This document shows, piece by piece, positions 1-11,433 of a DNA stretch of 64,000 nucleotides. Made by a program: the position numbers and the translations under genes. Within the stretch, counting starts at the first letter, position 1, and the number at the start of each line of letters is the position of its first letter. The DNA comes from Desulfospira joergensenii DSM 10085 (GTDB lineage: Bacteria; Desulfobacterota; Desulfobacteria; Desulfobacterales; Desulfobacteraceae): NCBI RefSeq assembly GCF_000420085.1, contig NZ_ATUG01000001.1, positions 1-64,000 of the forward strand, read 5' to 3'. The notes under the pieces were generated by a model. That model ran no database searches and had not been told where the DNA came from. It saw nothing but the letters and a program-made list of their open reading frames with translations.

Positions 1-560
<560 letters not shown>

Positions 561-622
561 TAATCCTTTAACTAAAACTTTAAGGTCTTTTCAAGACCCG
601 CTTCAAAACTTCTTCACTGACC

Positions 623-636
623 AATTTTCAAAGATC
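623..636 (-). promoter_or_regulatory. boxA-like antitermination element in the rRNA leader
   Basis: The minus strand reads GATCTTTGAAAATT here, similar to the boxA core (GCTCTTTGAAAA-type) found in rRNA leaders, where NusB/S10 bind. It lies between the promoter and the 16S 5' end, where such an element is expected. Identified by similarity only. Confidence 0.45.
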
Positions 637-677
637 AAACCTGAGGTCACAATTTTCCGTGACCAAAAAACCAAGAT

Positions 678-706
678 AATATACAGGCATTAGAAATGGT
701 TGTCAA
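678..706 (-). promoter_or_regulatory. sigma-70 promoter of the rRNA operon
   Basis: On the minus strand TTGACA (complement of 701-706) is followed after exactly 17 bases by TATATT (complement of 678-683). This is a near-consensus promoter pointing into the 16S gene. Transcription would start near 670, giving a leader of about 110 nt before the mature 16S 5' end. It sits just after the tyrS stop, so the rRNA operon does not depend on tyrS read-through. Confidence 0.8.
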
Positions 707-719
707 TTGATATTTACCA

Positions 720-2006
720 TCATGCCAAAATAATTTTATGGTATTTTTTCTTGCCCGCCCGGATCAGGATTTCATCATCCCTGACATCATTTTCCCGGAT
801 GAGCTGACCCGATTCGGCCACCCGGTCTCCGTTGATATAGGCCCCGCCCTGCTGGATCAGACGCCTTGCATCGGATTTGGATTTGCAGAGTTGGGTCTGG
901 ACAAAAAGATCCACCACGGGAAGCGTATCCACCACATCCCCGTGGATGAGGCTGGAAGAGGGTACGGAGTCTGCGTCCTCTGCAGAATGGATTCCCCTGG
1001 GGATTGAACTGCCCGGAAGAAGCTCTTCCGGGATTTCAATGCTGCCGAACATGGCCACGGACGCCTTTAAGGCTTTGACGGCCTCATCCCGGCCATGGGC
1101 GATCCCGGTGGCCTCATAGGCCAGGACCACCTTGGCCTTGTTCAGGTCGGCTCCCTGGAGCTTGTCCACGGCTTCAATTTCCGGCAAATCAAGAAAGGTG
1201 AACAGCTTAAGAAAGCGGACCACATCCGCATCATCGGCATTGACCCAGAACTGGTAATAATCATAGGGAGAAAATCGGTTTGGATCCAGCCAGACCGCTC
1301 CCTTATGGGTTTTTCCCATTTTAATTCCACTGGCCGTGGTGATCAGGGGAAAGGTGATGCCGAAGGCCTGCTTTCCAAGGGTCCGGCGGATCAGATCAAT
1401 CCCTGCCACGATATTGCCCCACTGGTCACTGCCCCCCATCTGAAGGAGACAGTCCTTTTCCTTTGCCAAAACCATAAAGTCATAGGCCTGGAGAAGCATG
1501 TAGTTGAACTCGATAAAGGTCAGGCCGTCTTCGGAATCCATCCTGGCCTTGTAGCTCTCCGCTTTAACCATCCGGTTGACGGAAAAATGGCGGCCGATAT
1601 CCCGTAAAAAAGGAATATATTCCAGTTGGGTCAACCACTCTGCATTATCGATCATCAGGGCCCGGTCTTCGGAGAAATCAATGAACCGTTCCAATTGTTT
1701 CCGGATCCCGGCCTTGTTCTCATTGATCTCTTCCTGGGTCAGGACCTTACGCAGCTCGGTTTTCCCGGAAGGATCTCCGATCAGACCGGTTCCTCCCCCC
1801 ACAAGCCCCACAGGTCTGTGCCCGTTTCTCTGCATATGGGCCAGAGCCATGATGCAGACCAGGCTTCCCACATGAAGACTTGAGGCGGTCGGGTCAAACC
1901 CGATATAACAGGTGGCCCGGTTGTTGGCCAGGTATTCTTCCAATTCCTGGGTATGGGTGGTTGCGTCGATAAACCCGCGGTCTTTTAATATGTCCAACAC
2001 GCTCAT
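720..2006 (-). CDS. tyrS: Tyrosyl-tRNA synthetase
   Basis: Class I aminoacyl-tRNA synthetase that attaches tyrosine to tRNA-Tyr in the cytoplasm; 428 residues, the usual bacterial length. The first ATP-binding motif appears in YIGFDPTASSLHVGS (HVGS for HIGH, about residues 35-49) and the second as KMGKT (KMSKS-like, about residue 230). The C-terminal 65 residues form an S4-like RNA-binding domain (CKSKSDARRLIQQGGAYING). The KMGKT form and the S4 tail are typical of the TyrRS-S type. It starts 27 bases after rny on the same strand, so the two are probably co-transcribed. Confidence 0.97.
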   Translation of the reverse strand: MSVLDILKDRGFIDATTHTQELEEYLANNRATCYIGFDPTASSLHVGSLVCIMALAHMQRNGHRPVGLVGGGTGLIGDPSGKTELRKVLTQEEINENKAGIRKQLERFIDFSEDRALMIDNAEWLTQLEYIPFLRDIGRHFSVNRMVKAESYKARMDSEDGLTFIEFNYMLLQAYDFMVLAKEKDCLLQMGGSDQWGNIVAGIDLIRRTLGKQAFGITFPLITTASGIKMGKTHKGAVWLDPNRFSPYDYYQFWVNADDADVVRFLKLFTFLDLPEIEAVDKLQGADLNKAKVVLAYEATGIAHGRDEAVKALKASVAMFGSIEIPEELLPGSSIPRGIHSAEDADSVPSSSLIHGDVVDTLPVVDLFVQTQLCKSKSDARRLIQQGGAYINGDRVAESGQLIRENDVRDDEILIRAGKKKYHKIILA

Positions 2007-2033
2007 GTTAGCTGATCCTTTGGAAATGTTTTT

Positions 2034-3599
2034 TTATTTCTTGGTGTACTCCACCGCCCGGGTCTCCCGGATCACCACCACCTTTACCTGTCCCGGAAAG
2101 GTTAAATTCTCTTCGATCTGCCGGGCAATATCCCTGGAAAGAAGCACGGCATCTTCATCGCTGATCTTTTCGCTTTCCGTGATCACCCGTATCTCACGAC
2201 CGGCCTGGATGGCATAGGTATTGATAACCCCGTCAAATGCATTGGCTATATTTTCCAGATCTTCAAGACGCTTGACATAATTTTCAAGACTCTCTTTTCT
2301 GGCACCGGGCCGGGCCCCGGACAGGGCGTCGGCCGCCTGGACAATGAAATCGTAAACCGATTCCGGCATTCTGTCTTCATGATGGGCGGCAATGGCATTG
2401 ACTACGGCTTCGGACTCCCCGTATTTTTTGGCCAGCTTGGCCCCGATAATGGCATGGGCACCGTCCACCTCATGGTCAACAGCCTTGCCGATATCGTGGA
2501 GCAGCCCCATCCGCTTGGAGAGTTTGACGTCAAGGCCCAGTTCCGCGGCAATTACGCCGGACAAAAAAGCCACCTCAACCGAATGCTGGAGAACGTTCTG
2601 GGCATAGGAGGTCCTGAACTTCAACTTGCCGATCACCTTGATCAACTCGGGATCGATTCCGTGGACACCCAGGTCAAAAGCAGCCTGTTCCCCGGACTCT
2701 TTAATGGTCTGATCCACCTCTTCGGCAGCCCTTTCCACCACATCTTCAATCCTGGCAGGATGGATCCTGCCGTCTGAAATCAACTTCTCAAGGGAGAGTC
2801 TGGCCACCTCCCTCCGGACCGGGTTGAACCCGGAGAGGATCACGGCCTCGGGTGTGTCATCGATAATAAGATCAATGCCTGTGGCAGCCTCAAGGGCCCG
2901 GATGTTGCGCCCTTCCCTGCCGATGATCCTGCCCTTCATCTCATCGCCGGGCAGATGGACCACGGAAACGGTTCTTTCGGCCACATACTCACCGGCATAG
3001 CGCTGGATGGACGTGGATATGATCTTCTTGGCTTCCTTGTCTGCCTTTTCCTTTGCCTCGGAGGTGATCTTCTTGATCAGCTTGGCACCTTCATGCTTGG
3101 CCTCCTCTTCCATGGCCTTGAGCAGCAGGGCCTTTGCCTCTTCCAGGGTAAGACCGGACACTTTCTCAAGTTCTTTTTTGGTCTCCTCCAAAAGGACTGA
3201 GTACTCTTTTTCTTTTCTGGTGGCAGTATCGAACTTCCGGCCGGTCTCTTTTTCTTTTTTCTGGAGCTCAGCCTCCCGCTTGGAAAACTGATCCTCCAAT
3301 ACATCTAATTTTTCGCTCTTTTTCGAAAGCCGGCGGGCCTCGGTCTTGAGTTCGGCACGGGTCTCTTCCGTTTCAGTATCAAAATCACTTTTCATTTCCA
3401 GGAGCCTGGATTTGGCTTCCAGTTTTGCTTCCTTTAAAAGTGTTTCCGCTTTTCTTTTTGCCTCTTCAATGAGCCTGCTCTGTTCTTCTTCAAGGTTGAG
3501 ATTTTCCCGGCTGACCTTTTTCTTTAATATTAAGATACCAGCCACACCCAACCCCAGCAACACCGCTATGATCAAAGAAAGGATTACTATATATTCCAT
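2034..3599 (-). CDS. rny: Ribonuclease Y
   Basis: Membrane-anchored endoribonuclease that initiates mRNA decay; 521 residues, the family's normal length. One N-terminal transmembrane helix (residues 1-25) is followed by a long charged coiled coil (about 30-190). A KH RNA-binding domain contains [17 protein letters not shown] (about 220-240). The HD phosphohydrolase domain carries [12 protein letters not shown] (metal-binding His-Asp, about 365-380). An AGGAGA ribosome-binding site precedes the ATG. It is the first gene of an apparent rny-tyrS pair, downstream of the 6S RNA gene. Confidence 0.97.
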   Translation of the reverse strand: MEYIVILSLIIAVLLGLGVAGILILKKKVSRENLNLEEEQSRLIEEAKRKAETLLKEAKLEAKSRLLEMKSDFDTETEETRAELKTEARRLSKKSEKLDVLEDQFSKREAELQKKEKETGRKFDTATRKEKEYSVLLEETKKELEKVSGLTLEEAKALLLKAMEEEAKHEGAKLIKKITSEAKEKADKEAKKIISTSIQRYAGEYVAERTVSVVHLPGDEMKGRIIGREGRNIRALEAATGIDLIIDDTPEAVILSGFNPVRREVARLSLEKLISDGRIHPARIEDVVERAAEEVDQTIKESGEQAAFDLGVHGIDPELIKVIGKLKFRTSYAQNVLQHSVEVAFLSGVIAAELGLDVKLSKRMGLLHDIGKAVDHEVDGAHAIIGAKLAKKYGESEAVVNAIAAHHEDRMPESVYDFIVQAADALSGARPGARKESLENYVKRLEDLENIANAFDGVINTYAIQAGREIRVITESEKISDEDAVLLSRDIARQIEENLTFPGQVKVVVIRETRAVEYTKK

Positions 3600-3720
3600 T
3601 AAAGATCTCCTAAGATTGTTATGGCAATGCCGCCAATACAGGTATTCGGCATCACTTCATGAAAATATGGAATGGGATAATGATTCTTAAGGCAGGGCAA
3701 TAAAAATATTGGAAGGACAA

Positions 3721-3906
3721 TTACCCCCACAGGCTGCCGTGTTGCTTTAATAGGCTTTGAACCGTTGGTCCAAAAGGTGGGCGTCCAATTATGCCTTTAG
3801 GCTTTTCCTTGCAGTCAGGAACCTGCACACCAGCATAAGGGTGGACTCCCTTTTTACAATGCGTTGGGACAAAGTCTGTCGTACAATCACGCACATTGCA
3901 GGGGTT
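3721..3906 (-). ncRNA. ssrS: 6S RNA, regulator of sigma-70 RNA polymerase
   Basis: The gene lies directly downstream of zapA, the conserved proteobacterial position of ssrS. The minus transcript has complementary ends (ACCCC near 3901-3905 and GGGGGT near 3723-3728), giving the long closing stem. Its 3' half reads GACCAACGGTTCAAAGCC and then GGCAGCCTGTGGGGG, closely resembling the E. coli 6S 3' arm (GAACCAAGGGTTCAAGGG ... CAGCCTGCGGCGGC). The length of about 186 nt matches the family. 6S RNA mimics an open promoter and sequesters the housekeeping holoenzyme in stationary phase. No covariance search was run. Confidence 0.85.
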
Positions 3907-3907
3907 T

Positions 3908-4213
3908 TTAAGGTTTTTGTTTATCAAGTCCTTTTTCAATTTTATATATCAGTGATGAAATCTTTTTTTCCACATCTTTCTCAAGCTGGGTATGTTGCAG
4001 TTTCAATTCGTGGTAATCCCGGGACAGGTTCATGGCGGCCAGAAGAAGGATGATCAGCTTGTTTCTGGCACCTGATTTGTTCTTTACCAGGTCCTGGGCT
4101 TGGTCTATATACGCCTCTAAATCTTGTGCAACCCTGTCCGGATTCTTTACCTTCTCATCGGGTTTGAATCTGAACTCCTCACCGAAAAGATCAATTTTAA
4201 CAATTTCATCCAA
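3908..4213 (-). CDS. zapA: Cell division protein ZapA
   Basis: 101-residue FtsZ-associated protein that bundles FtsZ filaments at the Z-ring. The N-terminal head (VKIDLFGEEFRFKPDE) and the segment ARNKLIILLLAAMNLSRDY are typical ZapA sequences. A coiled-coil C-terminus follows (about 70-101). It sits 22 bases after a ZapB-like gene and immediately before the 6S RNA gene. The coiled-coil pair and the ssrS neighbour both support the call. Confidence 0.9.
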   Translation of the reverse strand: MDEIVKIDLFGEEFRFKPDEKVKNPDRVAQDLEAYIDQAQDLVKNKSGARNKLIILLLAAMNLSRDYHELKLQHTQLEKDVEKKISSLIYKIEKGLDKQKP

Positions 4214-4235
4214 TGAAATTCCTTTGCTCTACTTT

Positions 4236-4514
4236 TTAGGGCCCCAGGTTGAGTGAACGATCAGAGGGCTGTTCATTTCCAAAATCATCCAGTTTTGTCA
4301 AAAGTCCGTCAATCTTTGATTGAATCAAGGCGTCCTGCTCAGAGATTTGTATTTCTGTTTCCTGCCTCTCCTTTAACTCTGCCTCAAGTTCTTTTATCCT
4401 TGAAAGCATCTGGGTTTTCTCCTCCTGAAGCCTTTGGCAAAGATCAATCATCGCATCGACTTTAAGCCCAATGTCATCAAACCTGTTTTTAATGAGTTCA
4501 TTATCCAATTTCAT
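4236..4514 (-). CDS. ZapB-like coiled-coil protein
   Basis: A 92-residue, almost wholly coiled-coil protein with heptads through residues 10-80 (for example LCQRLQEEKTQMLSRIKEL). Size, composition and the position just upstream of zapA resemble ZapB, which links the Z-ring to the nucleoid-side MatP network, although coiled coils are easily over-matched. A sigma-70-like promoter lies immediately upstream. Probably co-transcribed with zapA and the 6S RNA. Confidence 0.65.
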   Translation of the reverse strand: MKLDNELIKNRFDDIGLKVDAMIDLCQRLQEEKTQMLSRIKELEAELKERQETEIQISEQDALIQSKIDGLLTKLDDFGNEQPSDRSLNLGP

Positions 4515-4542
4515 AGTCCCACAAAGCCTTTAGTCGGTATTC

Positions 4543-4572
4543 AGTATAGTTCAGAATCTTGCTCAAAGTCAA
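4543..4572 (-). promoter_or_regulatory. Probable sigma-70 promoter for the zapB-like/zapA/6S unit
   Basis: The minus strand carries TTGACT (complement of 4567-4572), an 18-base spacer and TATACT (complement of 4543-4548). The expected start is about 20 bases before the ATG of the ZapB-like gene. The -35 element overlaps the stop codon of the upstream uridyltransferase gene. Confidence 0.6.
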
Positions 4573-5339
4573 GATAATTCATTTTCAAGCTGGAGAATCA
4601 GGGCCCCGGCTGTGGTCAGCTCATCCAGGGTATTCACGCCGATGACCTGGCGCGGATCATCCATGGAAACCACATGAATTTTATCTCCCTGGCTCCGGGC
4701 AATTTCAACCAGATCGGTGAGGTAATATTCCGCCTGATTGTTGTCCGGTTTGATTTGATCAATGGCCGACACAAGAAAGGCCCTGTTAAAACAATAGATC
4801 CCGGTGTTTACCTTTTTGATCTCTTTTTCATCTTCATTTGCGTCTGCCTCTTCCCGGATACAGACCATATTCTTCTGTTCATCCAGGACGATGCGTCCGT
4901 ATCCCAACGGGTTTTCCACATCAACGGCCAGCACGGTGACCCGGGCCCTCTCCCGAATATGGTCTTTGACCAGACGGCCCAGGGTGTCTTCCTGTATCAA
5001 AGGGACATCCCCGCACAAAACCAGGACGTCTTCAATGGGATCGGCCAGGTCGGGAAGAGCGGATCTCACCGCATCTCCGGTTCCTTTCAGCTCTTTTTGA
5101 AGGGAAAAGCCCACCTTAAAATATTTTTCGATATCCTCTTTCACCTTGCCGGCCTGGTGTCCCACCACCACGTGGATATGCTCCGGGGCAAGTTTCCGGG
5201 CGCACCCAATCACATGATTCACCATGCTTTTGCCGGCCACCTTGTGAAGCACCTTGGCCAGGTCCGACTTCATCCGGGTTCCCTTGCCTGCTGCGAGAAC
5301 AATCACTGCCAACTTATTATAGGTATTCATATTGTTCAT
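4569..5339 (-). CDS. GlmU-type nucleotidyltransferase, stand-alone uridyltransferase domain
   Basis: 256 residues with a full nucleotidyltransferase fold. The signature LAAGKGTRMKSDLAKVLHKV (about 15-34) matches GlmU, with KGTGDAV (about 85) and LCGDVPLI (about 108). The family reaction is UTP + GlcNAc-1-P to UDP-GlcNAc for peptidoglycan and LPS. Normal GlmU is about 450 residues with a C-terminal left-handed beta-helix acetyltransferase; here the protein stops after the first domain. The acetyltransferase step must be done elsewhere, or the substrate differs. The gene lies between the atp terminator and the zapB-like promoter. Start choice is uncertain: a second ATG lies 9 bases downstream. 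Confidence 0.8.
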   Translation of the reverse strand: MNNMNTYNKLAVIVLAAGKGTRMKSDLAKVLHKVAGKSMVNHVIGCARKLAPEHIHVVVGHQAGKVKEDIEKYFKVGFSLQKELKGTGDAVRSALPDLADPIEDVLVLCGDVPLIQEDTLGRLVKDHIRERARVTVLAVDVENPLGYGRIVLDEQKNMVCIREEADANEDEKEIKKVNTGIYCFNRAFLVSAIDQIKPDNNQAEYYLTDLVEIARSQGDKIHVVSMDDPRQVIGVNTLDELTTAGALILQLENELS

Positions 5340-5370
5340 GGCTCATAAATTGTGTCCTATTGATTGGGAA

Positions 5371-5414
5371 AACAAAAAAAGGGAATGCTTTGATTGGGAA
5401 AGCATTCCCTTTTA
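5371..5414 (-). terminator. Rho-independent terminator of the atp operon
   Basis: An 11-bp perfect stem (5381-5391 with 5399-5409) with a 7-base loop, extended by A/T pairs. On the minus strand it is followed by seven T residues. It lies 46 bases after the atpC stop, in the direction of the atp operon. Confidence 0.85.
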
Positions 5415-5459
5415 AGGCTACAGAATCAAAACAGAGGTTACCCCATTCTGCTCATGCTT

Positions 5460-5864
5460 CTATATGTTTTTGATTGATATCCGATGTACGGCTCTTCTCA
5501 AGGCAGCCTCGGCCCGGGCAATATCGACTTTCTCAGACTGATCTGCCAGCCGTTTTTCAGCCCGTTGCCTGGCCTCTTCTGCCCGGTCAAGGTCGATATC
5601 TTTCCGTCTTTCAGCAGATTCAGCCAAAATGGTCACCTTATCCGGCAGCACCTCGGCAAACCCTCCGTTGACAAAAAGATACCTCTCTTTTCCACTGGCA
5701 TCTTCATATCGCATGGTCCCTATGTTCAGAGAAGTCAGGAAGGTCGTATGCCCCTTGAGAACTCCAAATTCACCTTCCGAACCTGGCGCCACAACAATCT
5801 GAGCCTCTTCACTCACCACTGCTTTCTGAGGGGTTACGACCTCAAGAATCAGTTTCTCGGCCAT
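5460..5864 (-). CDS. atpC: ATP synthase F1 subunit epsilon
   Basis: 134 residues, the usual length. An N-terminal beta-sandwich (LEVVTPQKAVVSEEAQIVVAP) is followed by the C-terminal helical hairpin (RAEEARQRAEKRLADQSEK). Part of the central stalk, it links gamma to the c-ring and can inhibit ATP hydrolysis. Last gene of the atp operon, 18 bases after atpD and followed by the operon terminator. Confidence 0.96.
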   Translation of the reverse strand: MAEKLILEVVTPQKAVVSEEAQIVVAPGSEGEFGVLKGHTTFLTSLNIGTMRYEDASGKERYLFVNGGFAEVLPDKVTILAESAERRKDIDLDRAEEARQRAEKRLADQSEKVDIARAEAALRRAVHRISIKNI

Positions 5865-5882
5865 AATATTCCTCCGAATTAA

Positions 5883-7328
<1,446 letters not shown>

Positions 7329-7333
7329 CTAAT

Positions 7334-8227
7334 TTATCCCTTAAGTGCCTCTGCACCGCCGACAATATCCATCAGATCGGCTGTAATACCGGCCTGTCTT
7401 GTTTTATTGAATATGGTCTGGAGCTCATCCACCATGTCTTCGCATGCCTTGGTTGCATTTTCCATGGCCCGCATACGGGCGGCATGCTCGCTGGTGCTGG
7501 TCTGAAGCAGCGCATCATATATCTGAATAAAAATATTCTTTGGCAGCATTTCACTCAAAAGCGCTTCAGAAGAAGGCTCACAAATGTGTTCCGGAAGAAA
7601 CGCATCGTCCTGGACCACTTCTTTTTCTTCCACCATCTCGTCAAGGGAGGGAATGGGAAGAATCTGTTTGAGAGTCGCCACCTGGCGTGCCATGCTTTGG
7701 AACTCGGAATAAATCAGATATACTTCATCAACAGCTCCTTCAAGGAAACTGTCAATCAGTTTTTGCCCGGAGGTGGATGCCACTGAGAACTCAACAGATC
7801 CGCCCACCACACCGATGTATTGCTCATCAATGGGGACAGGACCTTTCTTTGCCCAGTCTCTACCCTTTTTACCAAAACAGTAAAAAGAAACATCCTTACC
7901 CTCAAGCTCGGAGTTAACAAATTTTTCAGCTTTATCAATCAGATTATTGTTAAAACCGCCACAAAGACCTCTGTCCGATGTACAGAGAATCAGGGCCACC
8001 TTTTTAACTTCTTCGCGGGGAACCAGCAGGGGGCTTGCATCACCGCCGGATTTGCCGGCAATACTGCCCAGAACCTCTGAAAATTTAGAGGCATAGGGCT
8101 TAAACTGCTCCATTGAGTTCTGTGCACCGCGCAATCTTGAAGTGGCGACCATTTTCATGGCAGAGGTAATCTGTTTAGTCTTTTTTACACTGACTATTTT
8201 CGATTGTACTTCTTTTAATGTAGCCAT
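7334..8227 (-). CDS. atpG: ATP synthase F1 subunit gamma
   Basis: 297 residues. The N-terminal helix (VSVKKTKQITSAMKMVATSR) and the C-terminal helix (NKTRQAGITADLMDIVGGAEA) that form the rotating coiled coil are both recognisable. The central Rossmann-like domain carries LCTSDRGLCGGFNNNLI. Gamma transmits rotation between the c-ring and the catalytic beta subunits. Located between atpA and atpD. Confidence 0.97.
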   Translation of the reverse strand: MATLKEVQSKIVSVKKTKQITSAMKMVATSRLRGAQNSMEQFKPYASKFSEVLGSIAGKSGGDASPLLVPREEVKKVALILCTSDRGLCGGFNNNLIDKAEKFVNSELEGKDVSFYCFGKKGRDWAKKGPVPIDEQYIGVVGGSVEFSVASTSGQKLIDSFLEGAVDEVYLIYSEFQSMARQVATLKQILPIPSLDEMVEEKEVVQDDAFLPEHICEPSSEALLSEMLPKNIFIQIYDALLQTSTSEHAARMRAMENATKACEDMVDELQTIFNKTRQAGITADLMDIVGGAEALKG

Positions 8228-8286
8228 ATGATCTACCTTTCAAGCCTATTATTTATATTAATTTTCACGACAATTCCCAAAGACCC

Positions 8287-9801
8287 TTAAACGGTCTCCT
8301 TGAACTCTTCGTCATAGGCTTCCAGGCACTCTTTGAGTTTGGCTTCGATGTCTGCGGTGATCTCCTGTTTTTCTTTCAAACCGGAGAACACTTCAGGAAA
8401 TCTGTTTTCAACAAAGACATACAGACCTTCTTCATACTTGGCAACCGCTTCTCTGGGATATTTATCAATATACCCTTTGGTGCCGGCATAAAGGGCTGTT
8501 ACCATTTTTTCCATGGGCAGGGGTTTAAACTGAGGCTGTTTGAGCAGTTCAACCAGTCTCTCTCCACGGGTCAGCTGTTTCTGGGTGGCAGCATCAAGAT
8601 CGGAACCGAATGCGGCAAAGGCTTCCAGTTCCCGGAACTGGGCCAGATCCAGACGAAGGGTACCCGCCACCTGTTTCATGGCCTTTACCTGGGCGGCGCC
8701 GCCAACCCTGGATACGGAAAGCCCAACATCAATGGCCGGCCGGATACCGGCGAAGAAAAGGTCTTTGTCCAGAAAAATCTGACCGTCGGTAATGGAGATA
8801 ACGTTGGTCGGGATAAATGCAGATACGTCCCCTTCCTGGGTTTCAATAATGGGAAGGGCAGTCATTGAACCGGCACCTTTCTCATCACTCAGTTTTGCAG
8901 ATCTCTCAAGCAGACGGGAATGGTTGTAGAAAATATCACCGGGAAAGGCCTCACGTCCCGGCGGACGTCTCAGCAGCAATGACACCTGACGATAGGCAAC
9001 CGCCTGTTTTGAAAGATCGTCGTAGATGATCAGGGAATGCTCACCTTTATCCCTGAAGTACTCAGCCATGGCGCAGCCGGCGTAGGGAGCCAGGTACTGC
9101 ATGGCAGCAGATTCAGACGCGGAAGCCACAACAACTGTGGTGTATTCCATGGCACCATGCTCTTCAAGGGCAGCAACAACCTGGGCAACAGTAGATTTTT
9201 TCTGACCGCAGGCCACGTAGATGCACTTCATGTCCGTTTCTTTCTGGGCAAGGATGGCATCAACGGCCACGGCAGTCTTCCCGATCTGACGGTCACCGAT
9301 GATGAGCTCACGCTGACCGCGGCCAACCGGTGTCATTCCGTCGACTGCCTTGGCACCGGTGTAGCAGGGTTCATGTACGGACTTTCTGGCAATAACACCC
9401 GGAGCAACCAGCTCCATGTTCATGTAGATATCGGAATTAATGGGTCCCTTACCGTCAACAGGCTCGCCCGTGGTGGTGACGACTCGTCCCAGAAGGGCCT
9501 CGCCCACGGGAACGGATGCAATACGGTCGGTTCTTTTTACCACATCGCCTTCCTTGATGACCTTGTCATCTCCCAGGATGGCCACACCCACGTTGTCTGC
9601 TTCAAGGTTCAGGGCAAGGCCCAGGATTCCACCGGGAAACTCGACCAGCTCCATTGCCTTGACCTTTTCCAGACCATATACACGGGCAATACCATCACCC
9701 GCAGAAAGAACGACACCTGTCTCACTCAGATCAACCTCGGCATCAAATCCTTTGATCTGATCTTTTATTATCTGGCTTATTTCTTCTGCTTTAATTTCCA
9801 T
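8287..9801 (-). CDS. atpA: ATP synthase F1 subunit alpha
   Basis: 504 residues, full length. The P-loop [16 protein letters not shown] (about 169-184) belongs to the non-catalytic nucleotide site. The conserved [20 protein letters not shown] is intact. Alpha alternates with beta in the F1 hexamer. The start ATG overlaps the atpH stop by one base (9801), suggesting translational coupling. Confidence 0.98.
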   Translation of the reverse strand: MEIKAEEISQIIKDQIKGFDAEVDLSETGVVLSAGDGIARVYGLEKVKAMELVEFPGGILGLALNLEADNVGVAILGDDKVIKEGDVVKRTDRIASVPVGEALLGRVVTTTGEPVDGKGPINSDIYMNMELVAPGVIARKSVHEPCYTGAKAVDGMTPVGRGQRELIIGDRQIGKTAVAVDAILAQKETDMKCIYVACGQKKSTVAQVVAALEEHGAMEYTTVVVASASESAAMQYLAPYAGCAMAEYFRDKGEHSLIIYDDLSKQAVAYRQVSLLLRRPPGREAFPGDIFYNHSRLLERSAKLSDEKGAGSMTALPIIETQEGDVSAFIPTNVISITDGQIFLDKDLFFAGIRPAIDVGLSVSRVGGAAQVKAMKQVAGTLRLDLAQFRELEAFAAFGSDLDAATQKQLTRGERLVELLKQPQFKPLPMEKMVTALYAGTKGYIDKYPREAVAKYEEGLYVFVENRFPEVFSGLKEKQEITADIEAKLKECLEAYDEEFKETV

Positions 9802-10352
9802 TAGACACTCTCACCTTTATTTAAAGTTTCCCTCATATTGATCAGCTGAGTTTTCACGCTGCCATCCAGAACAAGATCGCCAATTTTTGTAACTACACCG
9901 CCGATAAGGCTTGGATCCTGCTCAACATTCAGAACAATAGTTTTACCGGTCTTTTTAGACAGGGCGCCTTTGATTTTTTCCACTGCCTCCGACGAGAGTT
10001 CGGTTGCAGAGACGATACTGGCCTTGACCACTCCCTTGAGTTCGTCGGCCAGATCATTGTAATACGAGGCGATTTCCCTTAAAAAACCGATTCTGCCCTT
10101 GTCAAACAAGAGAATCATAAATGACTTCATCACGGCAGAGGGGTCAATGGCGGCCAAAACCGCTTCAAGCACCTTTTTTCTGTCGTTTTTGTTAAACAGG
10201 GGATTGATCAATGCCTTTTCAAACCCTTCCTGGGTATCAAAAAGACCGACCAGGGATTTCAGTTCTTCGTTGTATTGTTCCGCCTGGCCGTCCTCCTGGC
10301 CGATAAGAATCAATGCCTTGGCATAACGCCTTGAAACTGCTAAATTTTTCAT
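9801..10352 (-). CDS. atpH: ATP synthase F1 subunit delta
   Basis: 183 residues with the OSCP/delta signature: N-terminal helical bundle ([18 protein letters not shown]) and C-terminal [21 protein letters not shown] (about 145-165, ending in SVKTQL). It joins the peripheral stalk (b and b') to the top of F1. One-base overlaps with atpF upstream and atpA downstream indicate tight coupling. Confidence 0.96.
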   Translation of the reverse strand: MKNLAVSRRYAKALILIGQEDGQAEQYNEELKSLVGLFDTQEGFEKALINPLFNKNDRKKVLEAVLAAIDPSAVMKSFMILLFDKGRIGFLREIASYYNDLADELKGVVKASIVSATELSSEAVEKIKGALSKKTGKTIVLNVEQDPSLIGGVVTKIGDLVLDGSVKTQLINMRETLNKGESV

Positions 10353-10948
10353 TATGCCACCACCTTTTTCAAATAATCGTCAACAAGTTTATCCTGATCT
10401 TCAGACGAGATGGATCCTTTAATGATTTCTTCAGCCTTTTCCATGGCCTTTTCAGCAATTTCCTGTTGGAGCTGAGTCCGGGCAGCCTTGAACTCCTGTT
10501 CGATATTCCGTTTGGCCATATCTTCCAGTTTTGCCGCCTGAGCTTCGGCTTCGGCCAGGATTCTTTTCTTGGCATCCTGGCCCTGTTGAATATAATCTTC
10601 AACAATCTGCTTGGATTCCTGGTCCAGATTCCTGAACTTGGCCTGGTACTCAGCCAGTTCTTTTACAGCCTCGGCTTTTTTCTGTTCCAGTTCGTTCAGC
10701 TCATCCTCGATGCTCTTGGCACGGGATGAGAAGAACTCTTTAACAGGCTTTTTACCGATAACGAACAAGGCTACGGCAAGAATGCCGAAATTCAACACTT
10801 TCCAGGTATCAACGGTCAGCCAGCTGTTATGAACTCCGCCATGACCGCCTTCCGTAGATGCCCAGACAAGGGAGCAGATACCGGCCACAAGAGCCGCCGC
10901 AATACCTGCAATCTTCAAACATTGCCTTTTGGGATTAAAATTTTTCAT
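10352..10948 (-). CDS. atpF: ATP synthase F0 subunit b
   Basis: 198 residues. An N-terminal hydrophobic stretch (about 12-30) looks like a cleavable signal segment. A second membrane helix (FGILAVALFVIGKKPVKEFF, about 54-73) leads into a long charged helix (75-185) that forms the peripheral stalk. The extended N-terminus is common for b subunits that coexist with a separate b'. One-base overlaps with the genes on both sides. Confidence 0.93.
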   Translation of the reverse strand: MKNFNPKRQCLKIAGIAAALVAGICSLVWASTEGGHGGVHNSWLTVDTWKVLNFGILAVALFVIGKKPVKEFFSSRAKSIEDELNELEQKKAEAVKELAEYQAKFRNLDQESKQIVEDYIQQGQDAKKRILAEAEAQAAKLEDMAKRNIEQEFKAARTQLQQEIAEKAMEKAEEIIKGSISSEDQDKLVDDYLKKVVA

Positions 10949-11379
10949 CAGCAGGCCCTCCCCAAGATCTTTTCGCCGATGGCCTTGGCAAACGCCTCAA
11001 CCTCACCCTCCAGGGCTTTTCGGGCCTGCTCGGTCTCTCCTGCAACCTGTTCCTTGATCTGTGCAAGATTGGCCTGAGCTTTCTTGTTGATCTGCTCGAT
11101 TATCTCCTTTTCCTCCTGGGATGCCTCTTCAATGAAGGCATCCTTCTCTTTTAGGCCCTGGGTCCTGGCCTGTTTCAGACCGTCTTTGTACGATTCCTTC
11201 TGGGAAGACAGATCAGAAGAAGCCTTGTCTACACCATTTTCAAGGTCTTCCACTTTTGCTTTTCTTTCCAGAAGAACATTACGGATGGGTCTGTACAGAA
11301 CCAGGTTCAGGACAAAGAGGAGGATAAGGAAATTAATCATCTGATATAATAAGGATATATCAGGGATAACAGTTATCAT
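10948..11379 (-). CDS. ATP synthase F0 subunit b'
   Basis: 143 residues: one N-terminal membrane helix (LLYQMINFLILLFVLNLVLY) followed by a charged coiled coil. The b/b' pair makes a heterodimeric peripheral stalk. First gene of the operon. No a (atpB) or c (atpE) gene is in the cluster; in related delta-proteobacteria these usually sit at a separate locus. A GGAGGGAATT ribosome-binding site precedes the ATG. Confidence 0.92.
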   Translation of the reverse strand: MITVIPDISLLYQMINFLILLFVLNLVLYRPIRNVLLERKAKVEDLENGVDKASSDLSSQKESYKDGLKQARTQGLKEKDAFIEEASQEEKEIIEQINKKAQANLAQIKEQVAGETEQARKALEGEVEAFAKAIGEKILGRAC

Positions 11380-11433
11380 AAAATTCCCTCCGCCAGTTAA
11401 TAATTATAAAAAAATCAACTACTTATATCTTAC

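Noticed and set aside
3721..3939. 72-codon minus-strand reading frame
   Set aside because: It lies almost entirely in the 6S RNA gene and has no protein-family features; the RNA explains the conservation.
5361..5401. 11-bp direct repeat TGATTGGGAAA at 5361 and 5391
   Set aside because: One copy forms the terminator loop and stem; a single repeat pair without other signs of mobile DNA is not evidence of an insertion.
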